Part shown: piece after piece, positions 24,951-39,595 of the stretch
Layout: every line of letters begins with the position of its first letter
Position numbering within the stretch: position 1 is the first letter of the stretch
The notes under the pieces: model-generated
Told to the model about the DNA's origin: nothing
Database searches by the model: none
What the model saw: only the letters and a program-made list of their open reading frames with translations
Made by a program: the position numbers and the translations under genes
Assembly: GCA_963920525.1 (NCBI GenBank)
Contig: OY986439.1
Span: forward strand, 43,026,485 to 43,090,484
Source: Dichetophora obliterata
Lineage: Eukaryota; Arthropoda; Insecta; Diptera; Sciomyzidae
Reading direction: 5' to 3'
DNA: 64,000 nucleotides

Positions 24951-27900
24951 ATTTTCTAAAATAAAAACTACATATCAGATAAGGACGATTCATGCATTAA
25001 AATGAGCACCAGGTCCTCGTCCTTAAGAAGGGATACTCCTTTGTCCAAATGCCGTTTGCTCTATCTCTTGTAGTTTAGGAGTTGTAGAACACTTTTTGGA
25101 GTGGAAGCTGGCCAAAAACATGCGCTTTTTCCGTCATAACTCCCAAACCATACATCCTACAAGGACGATTTATGCACCAAATTGTTTCTAATACATATAT
25201 ACACAAGACTGCATATTCAGAAAAAAGTTTTCTGGAATTTGATTTTTTTCAAGAATCTTGGTTAAAATTTTTTTACAAGAATCATAGTTTTTGACGTGGT
25301 TTTTTGCGATTTTTTTGGTTTTTTAGCCATAACTTCTAAACCATACATCATAAAAGGACGATTTATGCATCAAAATGTTCCTTAAGCTACTGCCCACAAG
25401 ACTGTATCCTTAAAATAATTTTAAAAATTAGATTTCATGTTAATTTCATGTGCCCTTTTTTGTCAATTTTTATTTTTTTTATTTATTTTCTAAAATAAAA
25501 ACTACATGTCAGATAAGGACGATTCATGCATTAAAATGAGCACCAGGTCCTCGTCCTTAAGAAGGGATATTCCTTTGTCCAAATGCCGTTTGCTCTATCT
25601 CTTGTAGTTTAGGAGTTGTAGAACACTTTTTGGAGTGGAAGCTGGCCAAAAACATGCGCTTTTTCCGTCATAACTCCCAAACCATACATCCTACAAGGAC
25701 GATTTATGCACCAAATTGTTTCTAATACATATAAACACAAGACTGCATATTCAGAAAAAAGTTTTCTGGAATTTGATTTTTTTCAAGAATCTTGGTTAAA
25801 ATTTTTTTACAAGAATCATAGTTTTTGACGTGGTTTTTTGCGATTTTTTTGGTTTTTTAGCCATAACTTCTAAACCATACATCATAAAAAGACGATTTAT
25901 GCATCAAAATGTTCCTTAAGCTACTGCCCACAAGACTGTATCCTTAAAATAATTTTAAAAATTAGATTTCATGTTAATTTCATGTGCCCTTTTTTATCAA
26001 TTTTTATTTTTTTTATTTATTTTCTAAAATAAAAACTACATATCAGATAAGGACGATTCATGCATTAAAATGAGCACCAGGTCCTCGTCCTTAAGAAGGG
26101 ATACTCCTTTGTCCAAATGCCGTTTGCTCTATCTCTTGTAGTTTAGGAGTTGTAGAACACTTTTTGGAGTGGAAGCTGGCCAAAAACATGTGCTTTTTCC
26201 GTCATAACTCCCAAACCATACATCCTACAAGGACGATTTATGCACCAAATTGTTTCTAATACATATATACACAAGACTGCATATTCAGAAAAAAGTTTTC
26301 TGGAATTTGATTTTTTTCAAGAATCTTGGTTAAAATTTTTTACATGAATCATAGTTTTTGACGTGGTTTTTTGCGATTTTTTGATTTTTTAGCCATAACT
26401 TCTAAACCATACATCATAAAAGGACGATTTATGCATCAAAATGTTCCTTAAGCTACTGCCCACAAGACTGTATCCTTAAAATAATTTTAAAAATTAGATT
26501 TCATGTTAATTTCATGTGCCCTTTTTTGTCAATTTTTATTTTTTTTATTTATTTTCTAAAATAAAAACTACATATCAGATAAGGACGATTCATGCATTAA
26601 AATGAGCACCAGGTCCTCGTCCTTAAGAAGGGATACTCCTTTGTCCAAATGCCGTTTGCTCTATCTCTTGTAGTTTAGGAGTTGTAGAACACTTTTTGGA
26701 GTGGAAGCTGGCCAAAAACATGCGCTTTTTCCGTCATAACTCCCAAACCATACATCCTACAAGGACGATTTATGCACCAAATTGTTTCTAATACATATAT
26801 ACACAAGACTGCATATTCAGAAAAAAGTTTTCTGGAATTTGATTTTTTTCAAGAATCTTGGTTAAAATTTTTTACATGAATCATAGTTTTTGACGTGGTT
26901 TTTTGCGATTTTTTTGGTTTTTTAGCCATAACTTCTAAACCATACATCATAAAAGGACGATTTATGCATCAAAATGTTCCTTAAGCTACTGCCCACAAGA
27001 CTGTATCCTTAAAATAATTTTAAAAATTAGATTTCATGTTAATTTCATGTGCCCTTTTTTGTCAATTTTTATTTTTTTTATTTATTTTCTAAAATAAAAA
27101 CTACATATCAGATAAGGACGATTCATGCATTAAAATGAGCACCAGGTCCTCGTCCTTAAGAAGGGATACTCCTTTGTCCAAATGCCGTTTGCTCTATCTC
27201 TTGTAGTTTAGGAGTTGTAGAACACTTTTTGGAGTGGAAGCTGGCCAAAAACATGCGCTTTTTCCGTCATAACTCCCAAACCATACATCCTACAAGGACG
27301 ATTTATGCACCAAATTGTTTCTAATACATATATACACAAGACTGCATATTCAGAAAAAAGTTTTCTGGAATTTGATTTTTTTCAAGAATCTTGGTTAAAA
27401 TTTTTTACATGAATCATAGTTTTTGACGTGGTTTTTTGCGATTTTTTTGGTTTTTTAGCCATAACTTCTAAACCATACATCATAAAAGGACGATTTATGC
27501 ATCAAAATGTTCCTTAAGCTACTGCCCACAAGACTGTATCCTTAAAATAATTTTAAAAATTAGATTTCATGTTAATTTCATGTGCCCTTTTTTGTCAATT
27601 TTTATTTTTTTTATTTATTTTCTAAAATAAAAACTACATATCAGATAAGGACGATTCATGCATTAAAATGAGCACCATGTCCTCGTCCTTAAGAAGGGAT
27701 ACTCCTTTGTCCAAATGCCGTTTGCTCTATCTCTTGTAGTTTAGGAGTTGTAGAACACTTTTTGGAGTGGAAGCTGGCCAAAAACATGCGCTTTTTCCGT
27801 CATAACTCCCAAACCATACATCCTACAAGGACGATTTATGCACCAAATTGTTTCTAATACATATATACACAAGACTGCATATTCAGAAAAAAGTTTTCTG

Positions 27901-28539
27901 GAATTTGATTTTTTCAAGAATCTTGGTTAAAATTTTTTACATGAATCATAGTTTTTGACGTGGTTTTTTGCGATTTTTTTGGTTTTTTAGCCATAACTTC
28001 TAAACCATACATCATAAAAGGACGATTTATGCATCAAAATGTTCCTTAAGCTACTGCCCACAAGACTGTATCCTTAAAATAATTTTAAAAATTAGATTTC
28101 ATGTTAATTTCATGTGCCCTTTTTTGTCAATTTTTATTTTTTTTATTTATTTTCTAAAATAAAAACTACATATCAGATAAGGACGATTCATGCATTAAAA
28201 TGAGCACCAGGTCCTCGTCCTTAAGAAGGGATACTCCTTTGTCCAAATGCCGTTTGCTCTATCTCTTGTAGTTTAGGAGTTGTAGAACACTTTTTGGAGT
28301 GGAAGCTGGCCAAAAACATGCGCTTTTTCCGTCATAACTCCCAAACCATACATCCTACAAGGACGATTTATGCACCAAATTGTTTCTAATACATATATAC
28401 ACAAGACTGCATATTCAGAAAAAAGTTTTCTGGAATTTGATTTTTTTCAAGAATCTTGGTTAAAATTTTTTTACAAGAATCATAGTTTTTGACGTGGTTT
28501 TTTGCGATTTTTTTGGTTTTTTAGCCATAACTTCTAAAC

Positions 28540-28560
28540 CATACATCATCTTCTATTTTC
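28540..28560 (+). repeat. Internal deletion junction in one satellite unit
   Basis: Sub-repeat A stops at CATACATCAT (28549) and, after the filler CTTCT, sub-repeat B resumes at ATTTTCTAAAAT. About 126 bp including the A core are missing. This is the only unit of this form seen in the array. Confidence 0.88.
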
Positions 28561-31500
28561 TAAAATAAAAACTACATATCAGATAAGGACGATTCATGCA
28601 TTAAAATGAGCACCAGGTCCTCGTCCTTCAGAAGGGATACTCCTTTGTCCAAATGCCGTTTGCTCTATCTCTTGTAGTTTAGGAGTTGTAGAACACTTTT
28701 TGGAGTGGAAGCTGGCCAAAAACATGCGCTTTTTCCGTCATAACTCCCAAACCATACATCCTACAAGGACGATTTATGCACCAAATTGTTTCTAATACAT
28801 ATATACACAAGACTGCATATTCAGAAAAAAGTTTTCTGGAATTTGATTTTTTTCAAGAATCTTGGTTAACATTTTTTTACAAGAATCATAGTTTTTGACG
28901 TGGTTTTTTGCGATTTTTTTGGTTTTTTAGCCATAACTTCTAAACCATACATCATAAAAGGACGATTTATGCATCAAAATGTTCCTTAAGCTACTGCCCA
29001 CAAGACTGTATCCTTAAAATAATTTTAAAAATTAGATTTCATGTTAATTTCATGTGCCCTTTTTTGTCAATTTTTATTTTTTTTATTTATTTTCTAAAAT
29101 AAAAACTACATATCAGATAAGGACGATTCATGCATTAAAATGAGCACCAGGTCCTCGTCCTTAAGAAGGGATATTCCTTTGTCCAAATGCCGTTTGCTCT
29201 ATCTCTTGTAGTTTAGGAGTTGTAGAACACTTTTTGGAGTGGAAGCTGGCCAAAAACATGCGCTTTTTCCGTCATAACTCCCAAACCATACATCCTACAA
29301 GGACGATTTATGCACCAAATTGTTTCTAATACATATAAACACAAGACTGCATATTCAGAAAAAAGTTTTCTGGAATTTGATTTTTTTCAAGAATCTTGGT
29401 TAAAATTTTTTTACAAGAATCATAGTTTTTGACGTGGTTTTTTGCGATTTTTTTGGTTTTTTAGCCATAACTTCTAAACCATACATCATAAAAGGACGAT
29501 TTATGCATCAAAATGTTCCTTAAGCTACTGACCACAAGACTGTATCCTTAAAATAATTTTAAAAATTAGATTTCATGTTAATTTCATGTGCCCTTTTTTA
29601 TCAATTTTTATTTTTTTTATTTATTTTCTAAAATAAAAACTACATATCAGATAAGGACGATTCATGCATTAAAATGAGCACCAGGTCCTCGTCCTTAAGA
29701 AGGGATACTCCTTTGTCCAAATGCCGTTTGCTCTATCTCTTGTAGTTTAGGAGTTGTAGAACACTTTTTGGAGTGGAAGCTGGCCAAAAACATGTGCTTT
29801 TTCCGTCATAACTCCCAAACCATACATCCTACAAGGACGATTTATGCACCAAATTGTTTCTAATACATATATACACAAGACTGCATATTCAGAAAAAAGT
29901 TTTCTGGAATTTGATTTTTTTCAAGAATCTTGGTTAAAATTTTTTACATGAATCATAGTTTTTGACGTGGTTTTTTGCGATTTTTTGGTTTTTTAGCCAT
30001 AACTTCTAAACCATACATCATAAAAGGACGATTTATGCATCAAAATGTTCCTTAAGCTACTGCCCACAAGACTGTATCCTTAAAATAATTTTAAAAATTA
30101 GATTTCATGTTAATTTCATGTGCCCTTTTTTGTCAATTTTTATTTTTTTTATTTATTTTCTAAAATAAAAACTACATATCAGATAAGGACGATTCATGCA
30201 TTAAAATGAGCACCATGTCCTCGTCCTTAAGAAGGGATACTCCTTTGTCCAAATGCCGTTTGCTCTATCTCTTGTAGTTTAGGAGTTGTAGAACACTTTT
30301 TGGAGTGGAAGCTGGCCAAAAACATGCGCTTTTTCCGTCATAACTCCCAAACCATACATCCTACAAGGACGATTTATGCACCAAATTGTTTCTAATACAT
30401 ATATACACAAGACTGCATATTCAGAAAAAAGTTTTCTGGAATTTGATTTTTTCAAGAATCTTGGTTAAAATTTTTTACATGAATCATAGTTTTTGACGTG
30501 GTTTTTTGCGATTTTTTTGGTTTTTTAGCCATAACTTCTAAACCATACATCATAAAAGGACGATTTATGCATCAAAATGTTCCTTAAGCTACTGCCCACA
30601 AGACTGTATCCTTAAAATAATTTTAAAAATTAGATTTCATGTTAATTTCATGTGCCCTTTTTTGTCAATTTTTATTTTTTTTATTTATTTTCTAAAATAA
30701 AAACTACATATCAGATAAGGACGATTCATGCATTAAAATGAGCACCAGGTCCTCGTCCTTAAGAAGGGATACTCCTTTGTCCAAATGCCGTTTGCTCTAT
30801 CTCTTGTAGTTTAGGAGTTGTAGAACACTTTTTGGAGTGGAAGCTGGCCAAAAACATGCGCTTTTTCCGTCATAACTCCCAAACCATACATCCTACAAGG
30901 ACGATTTATGCACCAAATTGTTTCTAATACATATATACACAAGACTGCATATTCAGAAAAAAGTTTTCTGGAATTTGATTTTTTTCAAGAATCTTGGTTA
31001 AAATTTTTTACATGAATCATAGTTTTTGACGTGGTTTTTTGCGATTTTTTTGGTTTTTTAGCCATAACTTCTAAACCATACATCATAAAAGGACGATTTA
31101 TGCATCAAAATGTTCCTTAAGCTACTGCCCACAAGACTGTATCCTTAAAATAATTTTAAAAATTAGATTTCATGTTAATTTCATGTGCCCTTTTTTGTCA
31201 ATTTTTATTTTTTTTATTTATTTTCTAAAATAAAAACTACATATCAGATAAGGACGATTCATGCATTAAAATGAGCACCAGGTCCTCGTCCTTAAGAAGG
31301 GATACTCCTTTGTCCAAATGCCGTTTGCTCTATCTCTTGTAGTTTAGGAGTTGTAGAACACTTTTTGGAGTGGAAGCTGGCCAAAAACATGCGCTTTTTC
31401 CGTCATAACTCCCAAACCATACATCCTACAAGGACGATTTATGCACCAAATTGTTTCTAATACATATATACACAAGACTGCATATTCAGAAAAAAGTTTT

Positions 31501-31634
31501 CTGGAATTTGATTTTTTTCAAGAATCTTGGTTAAAATTTTTTTACAAGAATCATAGTTTTTGACGTGGTTTTTTGCGATTTTTTTGGTTTTTTAGCCATA
31601 ACTTCTAAACCATACATCATAAAAGGACGATTTA

Positions 31635-33385
31635 TGCATCAAAATGTTCCTTAAGCTACTGCCCACAAGACTGCATCCTTAAAATAATTTTAAAAATTAG
31701 ATTTCATGTTAATTTCATGTGCCCTTTTTTGTCAATTTTTATTTTTTTTATTTATTTTCTAAAATAAAAACTACACATCAGATAAGGACGATTCATGCAT
31801 TAAAATGAGCACCATGTCCTCGTCCTTAAGAAGGGATTACTCCTTTGTCCAAATGCCGTTTGCTCTATCTCTTGTAGTTTAGGAGTTGTAGAACACTTTT
31901 TGGAGTGGAAGCTGGCCAAAAACATGCGCTTTTTCCGTCATAACTCCCAAACCATACATCCTACAAGAACGATTTATGCACCAAATTGTTTCTAATACAT
32001 ATATACACAAGACTGCATATTCAGAAAAAAGTTTTCTGGAATTTGATTTTTTTCAAGAATCTTGGTTAAAATTTTTTACATGAATCATAGTTTTTGACGT
32101 GGTTTTTTGCGATTTTTTTGGTTTTTTAGCCATAACTTCTAAACCATACATCATAAAAGGACGATTTATGCATCAAAATGTTCCTTAAGCTACTGCCCAC
32201 AAGACTGTATCCTTAAAATAATTTTAAAAATTAGATTTCATGTTAATTTCATGTGCCCTTTTTTGTCAATTTTTATTTTTTTTATTTATTTTCTAAAATA
32301 AAAACTACATATCAGATAAGGACGATTCATGCATTAAAATGAGCACCATGTCCTCGTCCTTAAGAAGGGATACTCCTTTGTCCAAATGCCGTTTGCTCTA
32401 TCTCTTGTAGTTTAGGAGTTGTAGAACACTTTTTGGAGTGGAAGCTGGCCAAAAACATGCGCTTTTTCCGTCATAACTCCCAAACCATACATCCTACAAG
32501 AACGATTTATGCACCAAATTGTTTCTAATACATATATACACAAGACTGCATATTCAGAAAAAAGTTTTCTGGAATTTGATTTTTTTCAAGAATCTTGGTT
32601 AAAATTTTTTACATGAATCATAGTTTTTGACGTGGTTTTTTGCGATTTTTTTGGTTTTTTAGCCATTTTTTTTGCGATTTTTTTGGTTTTTTAGCCATAA
32701 CTTCTAAACCATACATCATAAAAGGACGATTTATGCATCAAAATGTTCCTTAAGCTACTGCCCACAAGACTGTATCCTTAAAATAATTTTAAAAATTAGA
32801 TTTCATGTTAATTTCATGTGCCCTTTTTTGTCAATTTTTATTTTTTTAATTTATTTTCTAAAATAAAAACTACATATCAGATAAGGACGATTCATGCATT
32901 AAAATGAGCACCAGGTCCTCGTCCTTCAGAAGGGATACTCCTTTGTCCAAATGCCGTTTGCTCTATCTCTTGTAGTTTAGGAGTTGTAGAACACTTTTTG
33001 GAGTGGAAGCTGGCCAAAAACATGCGCTTTTTCCGTCATAACTCCCAAACCATACATCCTACAAGGACGATTTATGCACCAAATTGTTTCTAATACATAT
33101 AAACACAAGACTGCATATTCAGAAAAAAGTTTTCTGGAATTTGATTTTTTTCAAGAATCTTGGTTAAAATTTTTTTACAAGAATCATAGTTTTTGACGTG
33201 GTTTTTTGCGATTTTTTTGGTTTTTTAGCCATAACTTCTAAACCATACATCATAAAAGGACGATTTATGCATCAAAATGTTCCTTAAGCTACTGCCCACA
33301 AGACTGTATCCTTAAAATAATTTTAAAAATTAGATTTCATGTTAATTTCATGTGCCCTTTTTTATCAATTTTTATTTTTTTTATT
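31635..33385 (+). repeat. Higher-order repeat block H2, copy 2
   Basis: This is the partner of the segment at 23200-24950; see the shared private variants listed there. Outside these limits the diagnostic variants stop matching. Confidence 0.75.
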
Positions 33386-35349
33386 TATTTTCTAAAATAA
33401 AAACTACATATCAGATAAGGACGATTCATGCATTAAAATGAGCACCAGGTCCTCGTCCTTAAGAAGGGATACTCCTTTGTCCAAATGCCGTTTGCTCTAT
33501 CTCTTGTAGTTTAGGAGTTGTAGAACACTTTTTGGAGTGGAAGCTGGCCAAAAACATGTGCTTTTTCCGTCATAACTCCCAAACCATACATCCTACAAGG
33601 ACGATTTATGCACCAAATTGTTTCTAATACATATAAACACAAGACTGCATATTCAGAAAAAAGTTTTCTGGAATTTGATTTTTTTCAAGAATCTTGGTTA
33701 AAATTTTTTACATGAATCATAGTTTTTGACGTGGTTTTTTGCGATTTTTTGGTTTTTTAGCCATAACTTCTAAACCATACATCATAAAAGGACGATTTAT
33801 GCATCAAAATGTTCCTTAAGCTACTGCCCACAAGACTGTATCCTTAAAATAATTTTAAAAATTAGATTTCATGTTAATTTCATGTGCCCTTTTTTGTCAA
33901 TTTTTATTTTTTTTATTTATTTTCTAAAATAAAAACTACATATCAGATAAGGACGATTCATGCATTAAAATGAGCACCAGGTCCTCGTCCTTAAGAAGGG
34001 ATACTCCTTTGTCCAAATGCCGTTTGCTCTATCTCTTGTAGTTTAGGAGTTGTAGAACACTTTTTGGAGTGGAAGCTGGCCAAAAACATGCGCTTTTTCC
34101 GTCATAACTCCCAAACCATACATCCTACAAGGACGATTTATGCACCAAATTGTTTCTAATACATATATACACAAGACTGCATATTCAGAAAAAAGTTTTC
34201 TGGAATTTGATTTTTTTCAAGAATCTTGGTTAAAATTTTTTACATGAATCATAGTTTTTGACGTGGTTTTTTGCGATTTTTTTGGTTTTTTAGCCATAAC
34301 TTCTAAACCATACATCATAAAAGGACGATTTATGCATCAAAATGTTCCTTAAGCTACTGCCCACAAGACTGTATCCTTAAAATAATTTTAAAAATTAGAT
34401 TTCATGTTAATTTCATGTGCCCTTTTTTGTCAATTTTTATTTTTTTTATTTATTTTCTAAAATAAAAACTACATATCAGATAAGGACGATTCATGCATTA
34501 AAATGAGCACCATGTCCTCGTCCTTAAGAAGGGATACTCCTTTGTCCAAATGCCGTTTGCTCTATCTCTTGTAGTTTAGGAGTTGTAGAACACTTTTTGG
34601 AGTGGAAGCTGGCCAAAAACATGCGCTTTTTCCGTCATAACTCCCAAACCATACATCCTACAAGAACGATTTATGCACCAAATTGTTTCTAATACATATA
34701 TACACAAGACTGCATATTCAGAAAAAAGTTTTCTGGAATTTGATTTTTTTCAAGAATCTTGGTTAAAATTTTTTTACAAGAATCATAGTTTTTGACGTGG
34801 TTTTTTGCGATTTTTTTGGTTTTTTAGCCATAACTTCTAAACCATACATCATAAAAGGACGATTTATGCATCAAAATGTTCCTTAAGCTACTGTCCACAA
34901 GACTGTATCCTTAAAATAATTTTAAAAATTAGATTTCATGTTAATTTCATGTGCCCTTTTTTGTCAATTTTTATTTTTTTTATTTATTTTCTAAAATAAA
35001 AACTACATATCAGATAAGGACGATTCATGCATTAAAATGAGCACCATGTCCTCGTCCTTAAGAAGGGATACTCCTTTGTCCAAATGCCGTTTGCTCTATC
35101 TCTTGTAGTTTAGGAGTTGTAGAACACTTTTTGGAGTGGAAGCTGGCCAAAAACATGCGCTTTTTCCGTCATAACTCCCAAACCATACATCCTACAAGGA
35201 CGATTTATGCACCAAATTGTTTCTAATACATATATACACAAGACTGCATATTCAGAAAAAAGTTTTCTGGAATTTGATTTTTTTCAAGAATCTTGGTTAA
35301 AATTTTTTACATGAATCATAGTTTTTGACGTGGTTTTTTGCGAGTTTTT

Positions 35350-38300
35350 TGGTTTTTTAGCCATAACTTCTAAACCATACATCATAAAAGGACGATTTAT
35401 GCATCAAAATGTTCCTTAAGCTACTGCCCACAAGACTGTATCCTTAAAATAATTTTAAAAATTAGATTTCATGTTAATTTCATGTGCCCTTTTTTGTCAA
35501 TTTTTATTTTTTTTATTTATTTTCTAAAATAAAAACTACATATCAGATAAGGACGATTCATGCATTAAAATGAGCACCAGGTCCTCGTCCTTAAGAAGGG
35601 ATATTCCTTTGTCCAAATGCCGTTTGCTCTATCTCTTGTAGTTTAGGAGTTGTAGAACACTTTTTGGAGTGGAAGCTGGCCAAAAACATGCGCTTTTTCC
35701 GTCATAACTCCCAAACCATATATCCTACAAGGACGATTTATGCACCAAATTGTTTCTAATACATATAAACACAAGACTGCATATTCAGAAAAAAGTTTTC
35801 TGGAATTTGATTTTTTTCAAGAATCTTGGTTAAAATTTTTTTACAAGAATCATAGTTTTTGACGTGGTTTTTTGCGATTTTTTTGGTTTTTTAGCCATAA
35901 CTTCTAAACCATACATCATAAAAGGACGATTTATGCATCAAAATGTTCCTTAAGCTACTGCCCACAAGACTGTATCCTTAAAATAATTTTAAAAATTAGA
36001 TTTCATGTTAATTTCATGTGCCCTTTTTTGTCAATTTTTATTTTTTTTATTTATTTTCTAAAATAAAAACTACATATCAGATAAGGACGATTCATGCATT
36101 AAAATGAGCACCATGTCCTCTTCCTTAAGAAGGGATACTCCTTTGTCCAAATGCCGTTTGCTCTATCTCTTGTAGTTTAGGAGTTGTAGAACACTTTTTG
36201 GAGTGGAAGCTGGCCAAAAACATGCGCTTTTTCCGTCATAACTCCCAAACCATACATCCTACAAGAACGATTTATGCACCAAATTGTTTCTAATACATAT
36301 ATACACAAGACTGCATATTCAGAAAAAAGTTTTCTGGAATTTGATTTTTTTCAAGAATCTTGGTTAAAATTTTTTTACAAGAATCATAGTTTTTGACGTG
36401 GTTTTTTGCGATTTTTTTGGTTTTTTAGCCATAACTTCTAAACCATACATCATAAAAGGACGATTTATGCATCAAAATGTTCCTTAAGCTACTGTCCACA
36501 AGACTGTATCCTTAAAATAATTTTAAAAATTAGATTTCATGTTAATTTCATGTGCCCTTTTTTGTCAATTTTTATTTTTTTTATTTATTTTCTAAAATAA
36601 AAACTACATATCAGATAAGGACGATTCATGCATTAAAATGAGCACCATGTCCTCGTCCTTAAGAAGGGATTACTCCTTTGTCCAAATGCCGTTTGCTCTA
36701 TCTCTTGTAGTTTAGGAGTTGTAGAACACTTTTTGGAGTGGTAGCTGGCCAAAAACATGCGCTTTTTCCGTCATAACTCCCAAACCATACATCCTACAAG
36801 GACGATTTATGCACCAAATTGTTTCTAATACATATATACACAAGACTGCATATTCAGAAAAAAGTTTTCTGGAATTTGATTTTTTTCAAGAATCTTGGTT
36901 AAAATTTTTTACATGAATCATAGTTTTTGACGTGGTTTTTTTGCGATTTTTTTGGTTTTTTAGCCATAACTTCTAAACCATACATCATAAAAGGACGATT
37001 TATGCATCAAAATGTTCCTTAAGCTACTGCCCACAAGACTGTATCCTTAAAATAATTTTAAAAATTAGATTTCATGTTAATTTCATGTGCCCTTTTTTGT
37101 CAATTTTTATTTTTTTTATTTATTTTCTAAAATAAAAACTACATATCAGATAAGGACGATTCATGCATTAAAATGAGCACCAGGTCCTCGTCCTTAAGAA
37201 GGGATATTCCTTTGTCCAAATGCCGTTTGCTCTATCTCTTGTAGTTTAGGAGTTGTAGAACACTTTTTGGAGTGGAAGCTGGCCAAAAACATGCGCTTTT
37301 TCCGTCATAACTCCCAAACCATACATCCTACAAGGACGATTTATGCACCAAATTGTTTCTAATACATATAAACACAAGACTGCATATTCAGAAAAAAGTT
37401 TTCTGGAATTTGATTTTTTTCAAGAATCTTGGTTAAAATTTTTTTACAAGAATCATAGTTTTTGACGTGGTTTTTTGCGATTTTTTTGGTTTTTTAGCCA
37501 TAACTTCTAAACCATACATCATAAAAGGACGATTTATGCATCAAAATGTTCCTTAAGCTACTGCCCACAAGACTGTATCCTTAAAATAATTTTAAAAATT
37601 AGATTTCATGTTAATTTCATGTGCCCTTTTTTATCAATTTTTATTTTTTTTATTTATTTTCTAAAATAAAAACTACATATCAGATAAGGACGATTCATGC
37701 ATTAAAATGAGCACCAGGTCCTCGTCCTTAAGAAGGGATACTCCTTTGTCCAAATGCCGTTTGCTCTATCTCTTGTAGTTTAGGAGTTGTAGAACACTTT
37801 TTGGAAGCTGGCCAAAAACATGCGCTTTTTCCGTCATAACTCCCAAACCATACATCCTACAAGGACGATTTATGCACCAAATTGTTTCTAATACATATAT
37901 ACACAAGACTGCATATTCAGAAAAAAGTTTTCTGGAATTTGATTTTTTTCAAGAATCTTGGTTAAAATTTTTTACATGAATCATAGTTTTTGACGTGGTT
38001 TTTTGCGATTTTTTTGGTTTTTTAGCCATAACTTCTAAACCATACATCATAAAAGGACGATTTATGCATCAAAATGTTCCTTAAGCTACTGCCCACAAGA
38101 CTGTATCCTTAAAATAATTTTAAAAATTAGATTTCATGTTAATTTCATGTGCCCTTTTTTGTCAATTTTTATTTTTTTTATTTATTTTCTAAAATAAAAA
38201 CTACATATCAGATAAGGACGATTCATGCATTAAAATGAGCACCAGGTCCTCGTCCTTAAGAAGGGATATTCCTTTGTCCAAATGCCGTTTGCTCTATCTC

Positions 38301-39595
38301 TTGTAGTTTAGGAGTTGTAGAACACTTTTTGGAGTGGAAGCTGGCCAAAAACATGCGCTTTTTCCGTCATAACTCCCAAACCATACATCCTACAAGGACG
38401 ATTTATGCACCAAATTGTTTCTAATACATATAAACACAAGACTGCATATTCAGAAAAAAGTTTTCTGGAATTTGATTTTTTTCAAGAATCTTGGTTAAAA
38501 TTTTTTTACAAGAATCATAGTTTTTGACGTGGTTTTTTGCGATTTTTTTGGTTTTTTAGCCATAACTTCTAAACCATACATCATAAAAGGACGATTTATG
38601 CATCAAAATGTTCCTTAAGCTACTGCCCACAAGACTGTATCCTTAAAATAATTTTAAAAATTAGATTTCATGTTAATTTCATGTGCCCTTTTTTGTCAAT
38701 TTTTATTTTTTTTATTTATTTTCTAAAATAAAAACTACATATCAGATAAGGACGATTCATGCATTAAAATGAGCACCATGTCCTCTTCCTTAAGAAGGGA
38801 TACTCCTTTGTCCAAATGCCGTTTGCTCTATCTCTTGTAGTTTAGGAGTTGTAGAACACTTTTTGGAGTGGAAGCTGGCCAAAAACATGCGCTTTTTCCG
38901 TCATAACTCCCAAACCATACATCCTACAAGAACGATTTATGCACCAAATTGTTTCTAATACATATATACACAAGACTGCATATTCAGAAAAAAGTTTTCT
39001 GGAATTTGATTTTTTTCAAGAATCTTGGTTAAAATTTTTTTACAAGAATCATAGTTTTTGACGTGGTTTTTTGCGATTTTTTTGGTTTTTTAGCCATAAC
39101 TTCTAAACCATACATCATAAAAGGACGATTTATGCATCAAAATGTTCCTTAAGCTACTGTCCACAAGACTGTATCCTTAAAATAATTTTAAAAATTAGAT
39201 TTCATGTTAATTTCATGTGCCCTTTTTTGTCAATTTTTATTTTTTTTATTTATTTTCTAAAATAAAAACTACATATCAGATAAGGACGATTCATGCATTA
39301 AAATGAGCACCATGTCCTCGTCCTTAAGAAGGGATTACTCCTTTGTCCAAATGCCGTTTGCTCTATCTCTTGTAGTTTAGGAGTTGTAGAACACTTTTTG
39401 GAGTGGTAGCTGGCCAAAAACATGCGCTTTTTCCGTCATAACTCCCAAACCATACATCCTACAAGGACGATTTATGCACCAAATTGTTTCTAATACATAT
39501 ATACACAAGACTGCATATTCAGAAAAAAGTTTTCTGGAATTTGATTTTTTTCAAGAATCTTGGTTAAAATTTTTTACATGAATCATAGTTTTTGA
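35350..39595 (+). repeat. Segment repeated at a 2665-bp (5-unit) spacing
   Basis: About 35350-36930 recurs as 38015-39595. The very rare variant CCTCTTCCTT (36118 and 38783) and GAGTGGTAGCTGG (36736 and 39401) both sit exactly 2665 bp apart, in the same order with the same neighbouring variants. Confidence 0.85.
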
